Source: Gymnopilus junonius
Taxonomy: Eukaryota; Basidiomycota; Agaricomycetes; Agaricales; Galerinaceae
Reading direction: 5' to 3'
Length of the DNA stretch: 64,000 bases
NCBI GenBank assembly: GCA_015501075.1
Contig: JADNYJ010000003.1
Location: forward strand, 620,001-684,000
The notes under the pieces were generated by a model that did not search any database, was not told where the DNA came from, and saw nothing but the letters and a program-made list of their open reading frames with translations. The position numbers and the translations under genes are program-made. This document shows, piece by piece, positions 48,909 through 58,945 of this stretch (its first letter is position 1; the number at the start of each line of letters is the position of its first letter).

Positions 48909-50579
48909 CTAGGAGGACGATTCAATTACTCCGCATCCAAGGCACCAGTCACCATCCCACAGAGTTGCAATTTGTCCAGGACTAACGGATTGCTGTGGCC
49001 CTTCACATTCTATCCGAAGGGCGCCGACAGGCATCCTAGGGAAGAATTAGTTATCAAGTCACGGTAAGTTATCTTAAAATATACCTTTTAACATTACACT
49101 TTTGTGGTTCCATCCGATATCGATGTTGAACCATCAAGTCAGCGCCCTCAAGTGAGTTGATCTCAGGAGGAGGGGTATGCTTCCAGATCCATGTGAAGTT
49201 GGGCACATTTAGGACGTGAGTGAACAGGGATTGATGAGTGCTACGACAGAGCCGATTAGAAATTGTCATGGTAACCTAATAACAAAGGCCCTTACCTCCC
49301 TGGAACGACTAGTATAGCATTTTCCTTTACATCCTTCTCCGCAACAAACATTTTGTGCTTCAGTCCTGAGACACGCGCGTTCTCTCCTATTGTGAAGTTC
49401 CATAGTCCTTGATGTGTGCCAACGGCTTTGCCGGTTAGTTTGTCAATTATTGGCCCGGGGTTTGGTGGGATATATGAACCTGCAAAAGCTAAGCGCAATA
49501 CGAGTATGAAAAGAGAAAGAGATACCAAGAAAACCTCCAAATCTTCCCCGTTCTCCGACAAAGCATATTCCGACACTGTCTGGTCTTTCAGCTGTAGGTA
49601 GTTGATGTTTCTTGGCTAATTCTCTGACTTCCGGTTTCGTGAGATGTCCTACGGGGAACAAGGCCCTCTGGAGGGCGGACTCTGAGATAGCCGACAGGAA
49701 GTATGTCTGATCTTTGTTTTTGTCGGTAGGACGAAGGAGTCTAGGTCTTTCTTGCTGCTGCTGGGTCGACCCAGTGGCCACCGGACTCGACCATGCTTTG
49801 GAAGCGTAATGACCTTTTGATCGATGAGCAACTGCTTAGAGGAGTGAAACGATAGCCTTACCTGTAGCAAACCAAGTATTTTGCTGAGACTCTGGATCCT
49901 TGCCGATGGGCAGTTTCTCAAGAAGCGCACCAAATTTGATTTCCCTATTCATTCATGGTGAACAGATGACTCTCATTAACACGAAAATTACTAACCGGTT
50001 ACACCATACATCTGGGTTTGGACTGACGCCTGCTTCCCATTGCCGCAATGAGGGCTCAAATACGCGATTCCAGTATTCTTTCGACAAGTCGACCTGCCAA
50101 TATAAGTCAGGAAATCAGAATGACCAAAGAGGAGGGGCCTCTGACAAGTTCGCAAGGAAGGCCTAATTTCCTGCATACGAGCTGTACGTCTTCCCAGTCT
50201 TTCTCCCATTCACAGCCTTTGTCTGTGCCCGACTCGTCACGGGTATCCCAATTCCGCATGTAAACGGCCGAGAGATCATAATCCTGAAGAAATCCGATGA
50301 ATTAAGATTATGAAACCTTTGGAAAGAGGTGCGCACTTCCTGAGCTAAGAGCAAGGCAGATACTGAGGAATCCACGCCTCCTGACATACCAACCACAACT
50401 GGCGAATGGGGGCATTGTCAGTGCAGCAAATCTGTGAAAGAACTAAACTGACCTCGATCACCCTTTCTCGGCCATAGGTTATGGCCATTCTGATCCCCGA
50501 GAGCTGAACTGAATGTACGCGTTTGTGTGCGGGATAAGTAACTGTGAACAGCTCGACGGAGGCAGACATGGCGGAACAT
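48909..50579 (-). CDS. SLM3: Mitochondrial tRNA-specific 2-thiouridylase (MnmA/MTU1/SLM3)
   Basis: Makes the 2-thio group of the wobble uridine of mitochondrial tRNAs for Lys, Glu and Gln. Starts [20 protein letters not shown], a typical mitochondrial presequence, then [20 protein letters not shown] (PP-loop, ATP pyrophosphatase). Exons downstream give [40 protein letters not shown] (first catalytic Cys), [43 protein letters not shown] (second Cys, persulfide carrier) and [13 protein letters not shown]. The C-terminal beta-barrel ends ...[14 protein letters not shown] at 48909. About eight exons. Both catalytic Cys residues are present, so it should be active. Confidence 0.93.
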
Positions 50580-50814
50580 TTTCACGAGGAACGCATAAAT
50601 AGACACAAATACCCATTTTGAACGCAAATCGGGAACACAACGGGAACAGCAACTCGGTGTCACCACAGTCCGCAGAGCGAGCCATCTAGCCTCTAAATTT
50701 GTACAGTGGAATGTTACATTATGTTACGTGCCAGAGTAATATGTATAGGGGATTTAAGAGGTGGAGCGGCTGCATTCAACTCGGAGACAAGCGAGTCTCT
50801 GCACCTAGAATACA

Positions 50815-52265
50815 TTACAGCCTTGCCACCCTCTTCGGAGACCTTGAAGTGATAATTAAAGCATCATACACATTTTCCGCCAGACCAGTAGGGTTTGTCT
50901 GCCCGACCTAAATAAAACATTACCGAATATCCTTTGTGGTTGAGCTGCTTAATGATGACATACCAAATGACCGGCGCCTGGTACCCTGGTATAAGATGCA
51001 AGGTTCGCAATGCCTCCTGCTCTATTATTAATTATATCATCTTTCACTTCCGCGGCTCTGATGACCCAGTAATGAGAATTTTTTTAAATAAATCAGTAAA
51101 ATATAAACTTGCATGTAGTCATCTATTGCTCCGTAGATCAAATGAGTTGGGACTTGCGCAACAATATTATGGAAATTGTTATAAATCCGTCGAGGACCGA
51201 GGGTATCCCTGTAGCAGGCCTTTCATTGCAAGAATTAGATAAAGCAGCGAATATCGATTATTCGCTTACCACTTCTTGAGTGCGAGTGCATTTCAAGGTT
51301 ACACCTTCCCTTTTATCAGGGTATTCGGCAGTGGGAAGTGGATGCATCCCTGATTCCTAAAGAAAGGCTCGTCAATGAGATATAACAGATTTTAAGTAAG
51401 CTCAGAACTTACGACATAATTTCTCAACACGCGATCATCCCAAGATTTCCACGTCCCTCGAGATTTGAGGATATTGTAAGCCTCTTCTTTAGAGGGCCAA
51501 ATATCGCGTCTTTTCTCCCCGCCGTTGACAAGTATATTTGTCGCCTTCATATGGAGTTCACGTTGCATTGTCATGAGCTCGCAGAGGATTAAAGATTGAT
51601 AATTTATTTTTGGGTAGTATCCCATTGAGAGGCCCCTATAATGTAAGAGTGCGTTGAGAGATTAAAGAAACCGGAATTAAAGAAAACGACGGACAATGAG
51701 ATTGCTCCCATCGAGTGTCCAATACCAACGATGTTGCGCATGCTGAAGTCTACGTCGACACCTTTTCCCAGCCCGGAGAGGAAGAGGTGAATGCTACGAC
51801 CATACTCTTCCCAACCAACTATGGGCGTGGGCAATTCAATATGACATACCTATATAGATATGTGCTCAAATCACGAACTCACAAATATAATCATACCCTG
51901 ATCCAGGTCCCAGAGCCTCCTCATTAAGCACAGCAGAATCGCCATGATTGGGAGCATCCAATGCCCAAATTTCTCGTATTTTGGGCTTTTCAGTTCCCGC
52001 TGATTAAGGAGAGCTTGCAGGTCGTCAATCACAGGTTCCCATTGCTCTTATGAAAGCTCGTTCCATGGGTGAAGACCAGTGTTAATGCCTCGGGGTCATG
52101 AAGATAAGGCGAATCAGGGTTCCAATACCTCTTTGCGACAGAAAGCAAAGGGTAGGCTGGGCGCGGGTCAAAGGTGTAAGAGCTTGATGAAAAACCAGCT
52201 GCAGCACTCATCACCAGTGAGGACACAGAGAGATGATGGAAGAATAGCGACAAAAGACTACCCAA
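50815..52265 (-). CDS. Alpha/beta hydrolase, two suspected base losses
   Basis: N-terminal part: FDPRPAYPLLSVAKRYW, then LTLVFTHGTSFHK (oxyanion region). Central: IVGIGHSMGAISLSVVFF (nucleophile elbow GHSMG). C-terminal exons: PTHLIYGAIDDYM (acid), then VPGAGHLV (catalytic His) and the end VARL at 50815. EQWEPVIDDLQALLNQRE and IREIWALDAPNHGDSAVLNE must follow HGTSFHK, but each lies one frame further. One base is missing near 52047, and one A is missing in a run of four (T4 at 51979-51982). With these, the Ser-Asp-His triad is complete. Related fungal proteins are often listed as toxin-biosynthesis-like hydrolases, but there is no pathway here to support that. Substrate unknown. Confidence 0.75.
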
Positions 52266-52530
52266 GATGCTTATCCCCGTCCACGTCTAGCAGTCATTAA
52301 ATGCATTAAGCCGGGTTCATAGTGGCCGAGGACAAGGCGTGGTACAATTCGCATGTCACTCTTGTGTCACTCCGATCGTTTATTTAGCGTACAGTTATAA
52401 GCGTTCAGTGGACCAAGTCACAAGGCCGCCGAGCCTCTAAACTGGACAACTAAACTCATAAAGAGCTTGAAATTATACTAAACATTTGGAAATATCAATA
52501 TCCAGACTGAATCCAGGTTTACCATCGTAG

Positions 52531-52854
52531 TCAAGTCATAGCTGTTGTGGCAGGAGCAAACTTGAATTGTATGACCTTGGTTTGATTACCCTCATCACCA
52601 TCTGGTATCAACTTTGGCTGCGTCCGATTATTTGACCAAGCTCTCCCCTGTGCAACGCGGTCAATAACCAAGAATGTCGCAATGGCCCAAAATTCAACAC
52701 ATTGAGTTCCGACTGTGAACTTTTGAATCACCAGTGCTCACCTCAATGTGAACGGTCAATTTAACGGGATGAGATCGCCTTCTCTGTCACCCATAGCATT
52801 CGCAATGATAATGAGCACGACAACGAGAGCGGATGTCTCAACGCGCATTGTCAT
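52531..52854 (-). CDS. Possible small secreted or membrane protein
   Basis: A candidate first exon MTMRVETSALVVVLIIIANA (strongly hydrophobic) is followed by a GTGACA donor. A later open segment, CVEFWAIATFLVIDRVAQGR to FKFAPATTAMT, ends at the TGA at 52531. Junctions can be drawn but are not compelling. No family is recognised. Confidence 0.25.
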
Positions 52855-53754
52855 AATCTTTGTGTACAAGGAACCATAACCTTATCCAAAGATGTAACGG
52901 AGATGAGAAGAATGCTTAACAATGTTGTAAAGCGAATTGGCCGCCACTTGGACGTAGAAGAATATCGTGTATGGATTCAAGTGGAGGTAATGACATTCAG
53001 CAAGAGTCCATGTCGTAATGTAAAATGATAATCTACAGTCTCAGTAATCCAGCAGCCCTTAAGAGCCAATCCGAACGCATCAGACAGGAAGTCTGGAGTC
53101 AATGTCAAGTATAGTTTGTTGCGAGGTCAAAACGTTGTCTGAAATTAATTAAGCTTTAGAGTTCTCCAAGGCACGAACTTCATATTCATGACTTAATAGA
53201 CTCGAGGACAACATCAATTTGCAGAGTTGAGATGAAGAGTTTCAGGATTAAAGAGGGCAGAGAAGGTGAAGCAAGGCAGCCCTTAGGTGCTATCGGCGCA
53301 CGTAAAGGAATGGGCGCTTAGGAAAGAGCCAACCACCAATCGACAAAGGATCAAAGCAGGCACCCAATCAAAAGGGTGGCGAAGGAACATACATCTTTGA
53401 GTCCCTGTGGGAACAAGGTTCTCAGCCTCATGAACAGTTCAGCGTAAAATTTCGAACGTTCAATACGAGTCCAAGTCGCCGAAACACTCGATATGAAGCT
53501 CTCCTTGCTCCACAAAGCCTAAAGCTAAACGCTGATGCATTCCGAGTCGTGCGGTGTCAGACGGTGGCGCCGTGAGACGAACCGACCAGTTCAGCATTGC
53601 GTAGTCCATCTTGAACGCGCCAAGCGATAACAAAAAAGGGCCAATGGTGAACCACACAGAGGAAAGGTGGCACTTACAGCTGGCACGGACTGGTAGGTGC
53701 TGATGGCGGTGGAGGAAAGAGAAATCCCACTTGTATTCGACATGCCGCATGATG

Positions 53755-53850
53755 GCATCAGCGGCAGGGCCGCCTCAAATCCATGTCGGGCAGCCGCCCG
53801 ACGCCCCGACGCCCGTAAATCCCTCCTCGTTCCTTGTCCGCGAGCGTACA
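53755..53850. repeat. GC-rich palindromic island
   Basis: In an AT-rich spacer, a sudden GC-rich block contains GGCGGCAGGGCCGCC (5-bp arms) and GTCGGGC-AGCC-GCCCGAC (7-bp arms), then CCCGTAAATCCCTC. The last 14-mer also ends the GC-rich tract at 17922. A single 14-mer match is expected by chance in 64 kb; the shared GC-rich context is what makes it notable. Confidence 0.45.
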
Positions 53851-54348
53851 ACCCAGGAATATAGTAATTAAATTTCGCAACATACACTACATAGTTTAAA
53901 GAAAAGAAGAAAAGGCGTCCAAAACATGCATGTACATAAATTGCGTACTTGTTGACTGTATCTGGAGAAGAATGCAAGAGAACTCGGATCTGGATCTATG
54001 TGGGATACCCTATGAATACCATAAACCAACTTGAACCTCGGTGTAGATGGATGAATGGACAGATGAATGGGATGTCGACGTCAAAGCGAGGTGGAAAGAA
54101 AACCCCGTAGAGTATGTATGTAGCAAGGTAAGTAAGTAGCAGGTAGAGTGAGGAAATAACATAAAGTATATACACCGAAAGAGAAGCAGAAAAAAACAGC
54201 ACGACAGCATGAGCTCGAAACTCGAAAGAAAAAAAAATGAGACAGAAAAAAGTTGAACAGCAAATTATTCCATTGAACGCAATGCAATGCAAATTCCGAA
54301 TCGCGAACTTTCGTCCAAAAAAAACAGGCCTCCTCATCATCCTATCAC

Positions 54349-57300
54349 CTACTCAAAGAACCCGCTCCCAGGCCCAAGCACGCTACCCTCCTCTTCCTCC
54401 TCCTCCTCTCCTCCTACATGGCCACTATAGTCACTCACCCTCGAGCCGTCAACCGACCCGACTCCACTACCAGCACCACCACCACGCATATTCATCAAAA
54501 ACTGGCTCTTCATATTCAACTCCTGCGTGCTGGTCATCATCCTCTGACCATGTCCCTGTCCTACAGCACTAGAACCACCAGAAGGCGACTTCACATGCCC
54601 ACCACCACCAACACCTGGAGAAATAACAGGGAATGCACCAAACGCCCCAGGAGAAATGGTGACACCTTTCCCCAAGCCCGCACCAACACCAAAGTTCATA
54701 TTGGCAAGGTTTCGGTTCGTGAACGGCGGGCCCTGCCGCAGCCCGGTTGCAGTCGTGGGTGTCGTCCCAGTGCCAAAGGTAGGACTCGTCCCAGCAGACC
54801 CGACTCTCGAGTTCACTCTGGACGACCTGGCACCAAGGCCCTCGATCAAGGCCTCCTCATCGACATGGCGACTCGTCTTAAACGGGTCCAGGGGGTCGTC
54901 CTCTTCCTCTTGTTCTTGCGCAATTGGTCTTCCAGGGATCTGCACGGCCCTTGCCGTCTCAACAGTCCCCAATTCACTCTCCAAATCTGAGTCGTCGCCA
55001 ATCTGATAAGGAGCCACCGTCTGAGTTTGATGCGGCTGGGTCTGTAGCTCTGGAGGTTTTCTCGACGCTCGTTCTTTACCCTTGCCCTTCTTTCTGTTCT
55101 GTCCACGCTCGCTCTCCTCGCTCGTCGTCTCTTCTTCGTCGAATAGCACCCCGACGCCGACGCCGACAGCACTCGCTTCAAGCCCTCTTGCTCTCGACGT
55201 GCCCTCGTCTCGTCTCGAGAGCGGCGAGCGTGGGATGATGCTTCAGGTGAGCAGGAATATGTTGCTGTTTCTGCTGTTGCCGGATGGGTCTGCCATCGCG
55301 GTGTAAAGGCACACCGTGTCTCTTGCGACCTCCCTCCTTTCACTTCCATCCCCGAAGACAATATCCAACTCCATCTTCCTCGTCTTCCCCCCTCCTGTGG
55401 TCCATCAACATTAACACACCAACATACCCATAGCGCATCAACCACATCCCTCACCAACCCCGTGCAAAACAACCCTACAATGGCCGTCATCCCACCCGCT
55501 AACAACGCCGCGCCCAGAGCCTCGTTTGGCGCGCTCAGCGTGTGTGCGACGAATAGGTACACCAGCAAAGACGAGGGGAGGGTCAGTGTTAGTGGTGAGA
55601 TGGTAAGGAGCGTTAAGGGTGCTGGCGTACAATTATTAGTAACTCTTGAGACAGTGTGTGTGTGTTGGAATTGACTCACGTTCCGCTGTAAACCGTGCTT
55701 TCTTCAGAGATGTTCCAATTGGATTTGGATTAGGCTGCTGACGATGCTGACCCTTCCGCCCTCTCGTTCTTCCCGCGTTTGTAGGCTGACCCTGACCCTG
55801 CTCCCGTTCTCTCTCACTCCGTCCGCTAACTAACCCAACACCCCTCCCAGCACCCTCCCAAAAGCCCACACCCCCAAGTCCCACAAACACCAACGCATAC
55901 GCACTCACCCGCTCCCCACACCCTCCAACCAACCCACAAGAACCCTAATGCCCGGAACGATGTACATCCCCACCGGAACCGCAAGAGGCACCCACGGGAT
56001 ACGCAGGAGCAGCGGTGGCAGGCGGTTGAGGAGAAGAATGAGAAGGGTGAGCAGGCGCAGGGCGGTTAAGATCAGAGACGCGAGGATTACAGACCCAAGT
56101 GAGGGTCCAGTTGACCGCGTTAGGGCTGCGTGTATCGTGTGCGTTGATGACGGCGGTGGAGGTGGTATGGATGGACTGTAAAGAATTATCAAACAGTGTT
56201 TTTAAAATAAAATAAAATAACCTACTCGGCGAAATACCACGCTCCCACCACACTCGCCGCTGTGGTTCTCAATACGCCCCTCGCCACTGCCCAAGCCCAT
56301 ATCCACACGACCATGACACCCACAATTGCCCAATCCGCCCAGGCTCGCACATGCCATTCCATCGTCCCCTTCTCTTTTACACCTGTCGTATACCCAATCA
56401 ACAACAGGCGGAAAGTAAGGGTGATGAAGGGTATGCTGAGAAGAAGCATTAGAATGAGGAGTAGGGGAGACAGGGCAAGGAGGAAGGGGTTGCCCATGAG
56501 GATGTGTGTTGAGAGGGTGAGCAGGGACGAGGTGGTGTGAATTTGTCTTGGGAGGTTGATCAATCTCCGTGCAGTGAGCAGGGAGAGCACAAGTGGAATT
56601 AGCGAAAATAATCGCAGACTAGAGTAATTAATTAGCTGAATGAAATTTAATGGAATGAATGAAATCTTACCCCACAGTTTCGCCCCACGTAGGCTCAACG
56701 CCCGCCTCCCACATAAAACTACCTACGAATGCCCAAACTGCACAGATAAAAAGCGTTGCAGGCACAAACACCTCTGTTGCAATCATCACCGGCCCAACAA
56801 ATAGTCTTAATAGATACACATGCGTGTACGCTATCACCGCGCTCACGCATGTCAGAATAACGAGGATAGGCACCGTCCTCAGCATTATTGCATATGGGAG
56901 TACCACCGCAGGAACACCCTTAGGGCGCTTGGTGAAGAAAAGAACGAGGAGAGAGAAGACCAGGCAGGCAGAAAGCAGGGCAAGAAAGACAGTAGTCCAT
57001 ATACTGTCATGGTACTTCCGGCGCTTGCGGGAGGTGTGCCGGGGATCGGGGAGGGTGAATGTGAATTGCGGCCGGGAAGGAAGAAGAGAGTCGGTAAGGG
57101 ATAGTGAGAGGGACCGGGGTTCTGTCCGGGGAGGCGGCGGTATTGACGGCGGACGCGCGGCGTTATTACTCAAAGTATTCGGGGCGCGTGGTTGGCCTTG
57201 AGGCGAAGTCACTAACAAGTCCATGGGCGGCGTTGAGTCAGACTCGGAAGACTCGGAGGGCGGCGGCGAAGGAGACGGCCTACGGGGGGGCGAGCGCGCA

Positions 57301-57677
57301 AGATGTGCAAGCCAGCCCGGTGGAGAATCAGGACTCGCCGAACGAGCCATGAGTGGAATATTCTGCTGCTCCTGCTGATGTCGGAATATTGTCCGACTGC
57401 CACCTGCTGTGTGTTCGTCCTCGTCCAGCCGCAAATACGGGTCTTCATCGTCCTGTGGCCCTTCCTGTCTGTGACCACTAGCACCAACATTGGTACCCAT
57501 GCTTAAATTCAGGTGGGGGTCGTCTAAATCATCGAGATCTGTATCGTGACCCCCGCGGCGAGACCCCTCGTCGTCTGTGGTGAACGAGAAGAACATAGGC
57601 TGAGAAGATGCAACAGAAGCCTCCGCATGTTGTCTGTTGAGATATTGGGAGGCATAGGCCGCAAATGAGGTCGCCAT
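54349..57677 (-). CDS. Choline-transporter-like membrane protein (CTL/SLC44, Pns1-type)
   Basis: Starts MATSFAAYASQYLNRQHAEA, with a Pro/Ser-rich cytoplasmic N-terminus of about 215 residues. Then come many membrane segments: SIWTTVFLALLSACLVFSLL, AYTHVYLLRLFVGPVMIATE, FMWEAGVEPTWGETVG spliced to LRLFSLIPLVLSLL, ADWAIVGVMVVWIWAWAVAR, VVGAWYFAD, TRSTGPSLGSVILASLILTA, YALVFVGLGGVGFWEGAG and LGAALLAGGMTAIVGLFCTG with ALWVCWCVNVD. The order and the 'FGS/LGS..ASL' and late 'ADTL..CYC'-like signatures match the CTL family. The frame is lost at G4 (C4 at 55915-55918) and G6 (C6 at 55387-55392); adding one G restores both. A TGA follows SGNSRNSNIFLLT near 55242. The same frame then stays open for more than 260 low-complexity residues to 54349, so either the protein ends at the TGA or an intron removes it. 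Confidence 0.75.
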
Positions 57678-58249
57678 TGACCGCCCAACAAGCGGTCAAT
57701 TCAATTTCAACTAGAGGCAGAACGTAAAGTGTTGTGACTTCTGATGTCACTGCCATTGGCTGAGTTTGACCCCGGTCACACTCGAGTCACACTCCTCCCT
57801 CACCTCAGACGTCCATTACCGTCTATTCTGGATCCTTCAGGTCGCTCTACTGGCTTGCCTTCATCTTTCCAGCGGTACTGAGAAATATGAAGAAAGTCCC
57901 CTGTTCTATGACGCTATGTACAGTATGGTATAGCGCCCTTATCGTCCCAAAAACCAAGTTTTGCTGATGAGGCTTACTCTTCAAGTTTTCGCCAGGCTGT
58001 AAGCTCTATGTGATCTGTCATTGATTACAACATCAAACTGCCCGGGAAATTTTTATATTCAGCCACCTGCAGACCTGGATTGATGACTTCGTTTATCCCA
58101 AATTTCAAACGATTGCTAGTCCTTTGCTGGTACCGGAAGTTGCAAGTCACTTGTCGGAACTGCAATGCACCATCATCTCCTCATCCTATATCTCTTAGAC
58201 TTCACTTGTGCCACGGCGAGCTTTGGAACTAGATTAACGCATTATATCA

Positions 58250-58330
58250 AACCCGTCTAGAGCGTCTGGACTCTGTATGCAACGAACATCATTCGGTATC
58301 GAGGACCCTTAAGCCTCATTAAACTCGATA
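58250..58330 (+). repeat. Diverged direct repeat, unit 1
   Basis: Shares ACCCG..GCGTCTGGA.TCTGTAT and TTCGGTAT...CTTAAGCCTC-like words, in the same order, with about 58828-58945. The second unit has about 35 extra bases inside. Confidence 0.5.
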
Positions 58331-58827
58331 GGTCAAAGTGATTAGAGGTAAATACGACTATATTCAAGCTGTGCGAGGTTTTCCAGATTACTGCCTGCGA
58401 AAAAGTCGCTTGATTAAATTTAAGAAACTCAAGACTCAAGTGAGCGTGGGGTTAAAACTTTGCACCCAAGTTCACTAATTACCTTCCACGATTAGCATCT
58501 CCAGACCTCCTACGACTGATCAAAATCTATGCTTGCAACTTGCTGTCACCCCCTGCAATGTCCGTCAACGCAGCGAACAAGCCTAACCAATTTAATCGTC
58601 TATGAATATTGAATCTCTCGGAATATTAAAATCCGATCGACCTCGTTTCGTCAATCCACGGAACGAACTGAACTGTATGTCCTGAACCACCGAGAGACAT
58701 GCTGAGTCGATATAACTCCGACTGCCAAGTCTCAGAGTCTCTCGAGTTTTTCAAGTTCATCCTTGTATGAAGTTAGCATGCTCAGGTGCTCAGTGGAAGT
58801 CTCGATCCTCTTAATTTTACTATAAAC

Positions 58828-58945
58828 CCGCCAAGTGCGTCTGGATTCTGTATTCTATATCGATTCCACAAAGACATGGGCAGTGGTCAACGTTCAACCC
58901 TTTCGGTATATATGGTATGGTACCTAAGCCTCCTTAGGCACCTAT
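58828..58945 (+). repeat. Diverged direct repeat, unit 2
   Basis: Second unit, about 575 nt from the first. Contains GCGTCTGGATTCTGTAT and TTTCGGTATATATGG..CTAAGCCTC. No coding potential. Confidence 0.5.

Larger units (their letters stand above)
52266..54348. other. 2-kb spacer with one weak candidate gene and a GC-rich island
   Basis: Between the hydrolase and the choline-transporter-like gene. Apart from the two entries inside it (52531-52854 and 53755-53850), I see AT-rich non-coding sequence. The purine/pyrimidine-rich stretch at 54130-54260 is the 3' region of the next gene. Confidence 0.4.

Noticed and set aside
50815..52265. Assigning the alpha/beta hydrolase to a toxin biosynthesis cluster
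   Set aside because: No partner biosynthetic genes are nearby; neighbours are a tRNA-modifying enzyme and a transporter.
53460..53977. Overlapping minus-strand frames of 96-128 codons
   Set aside because: They run through the GC-rich palindromic island, have no motif and disagree with each other; probably chance frames.
54418..55306. Long plus-strand frames opposite the transporter C-terminus
   Set aside because: Antisense of low-complexity Ser/Gly/Glu codons; the minus strand has the family match.
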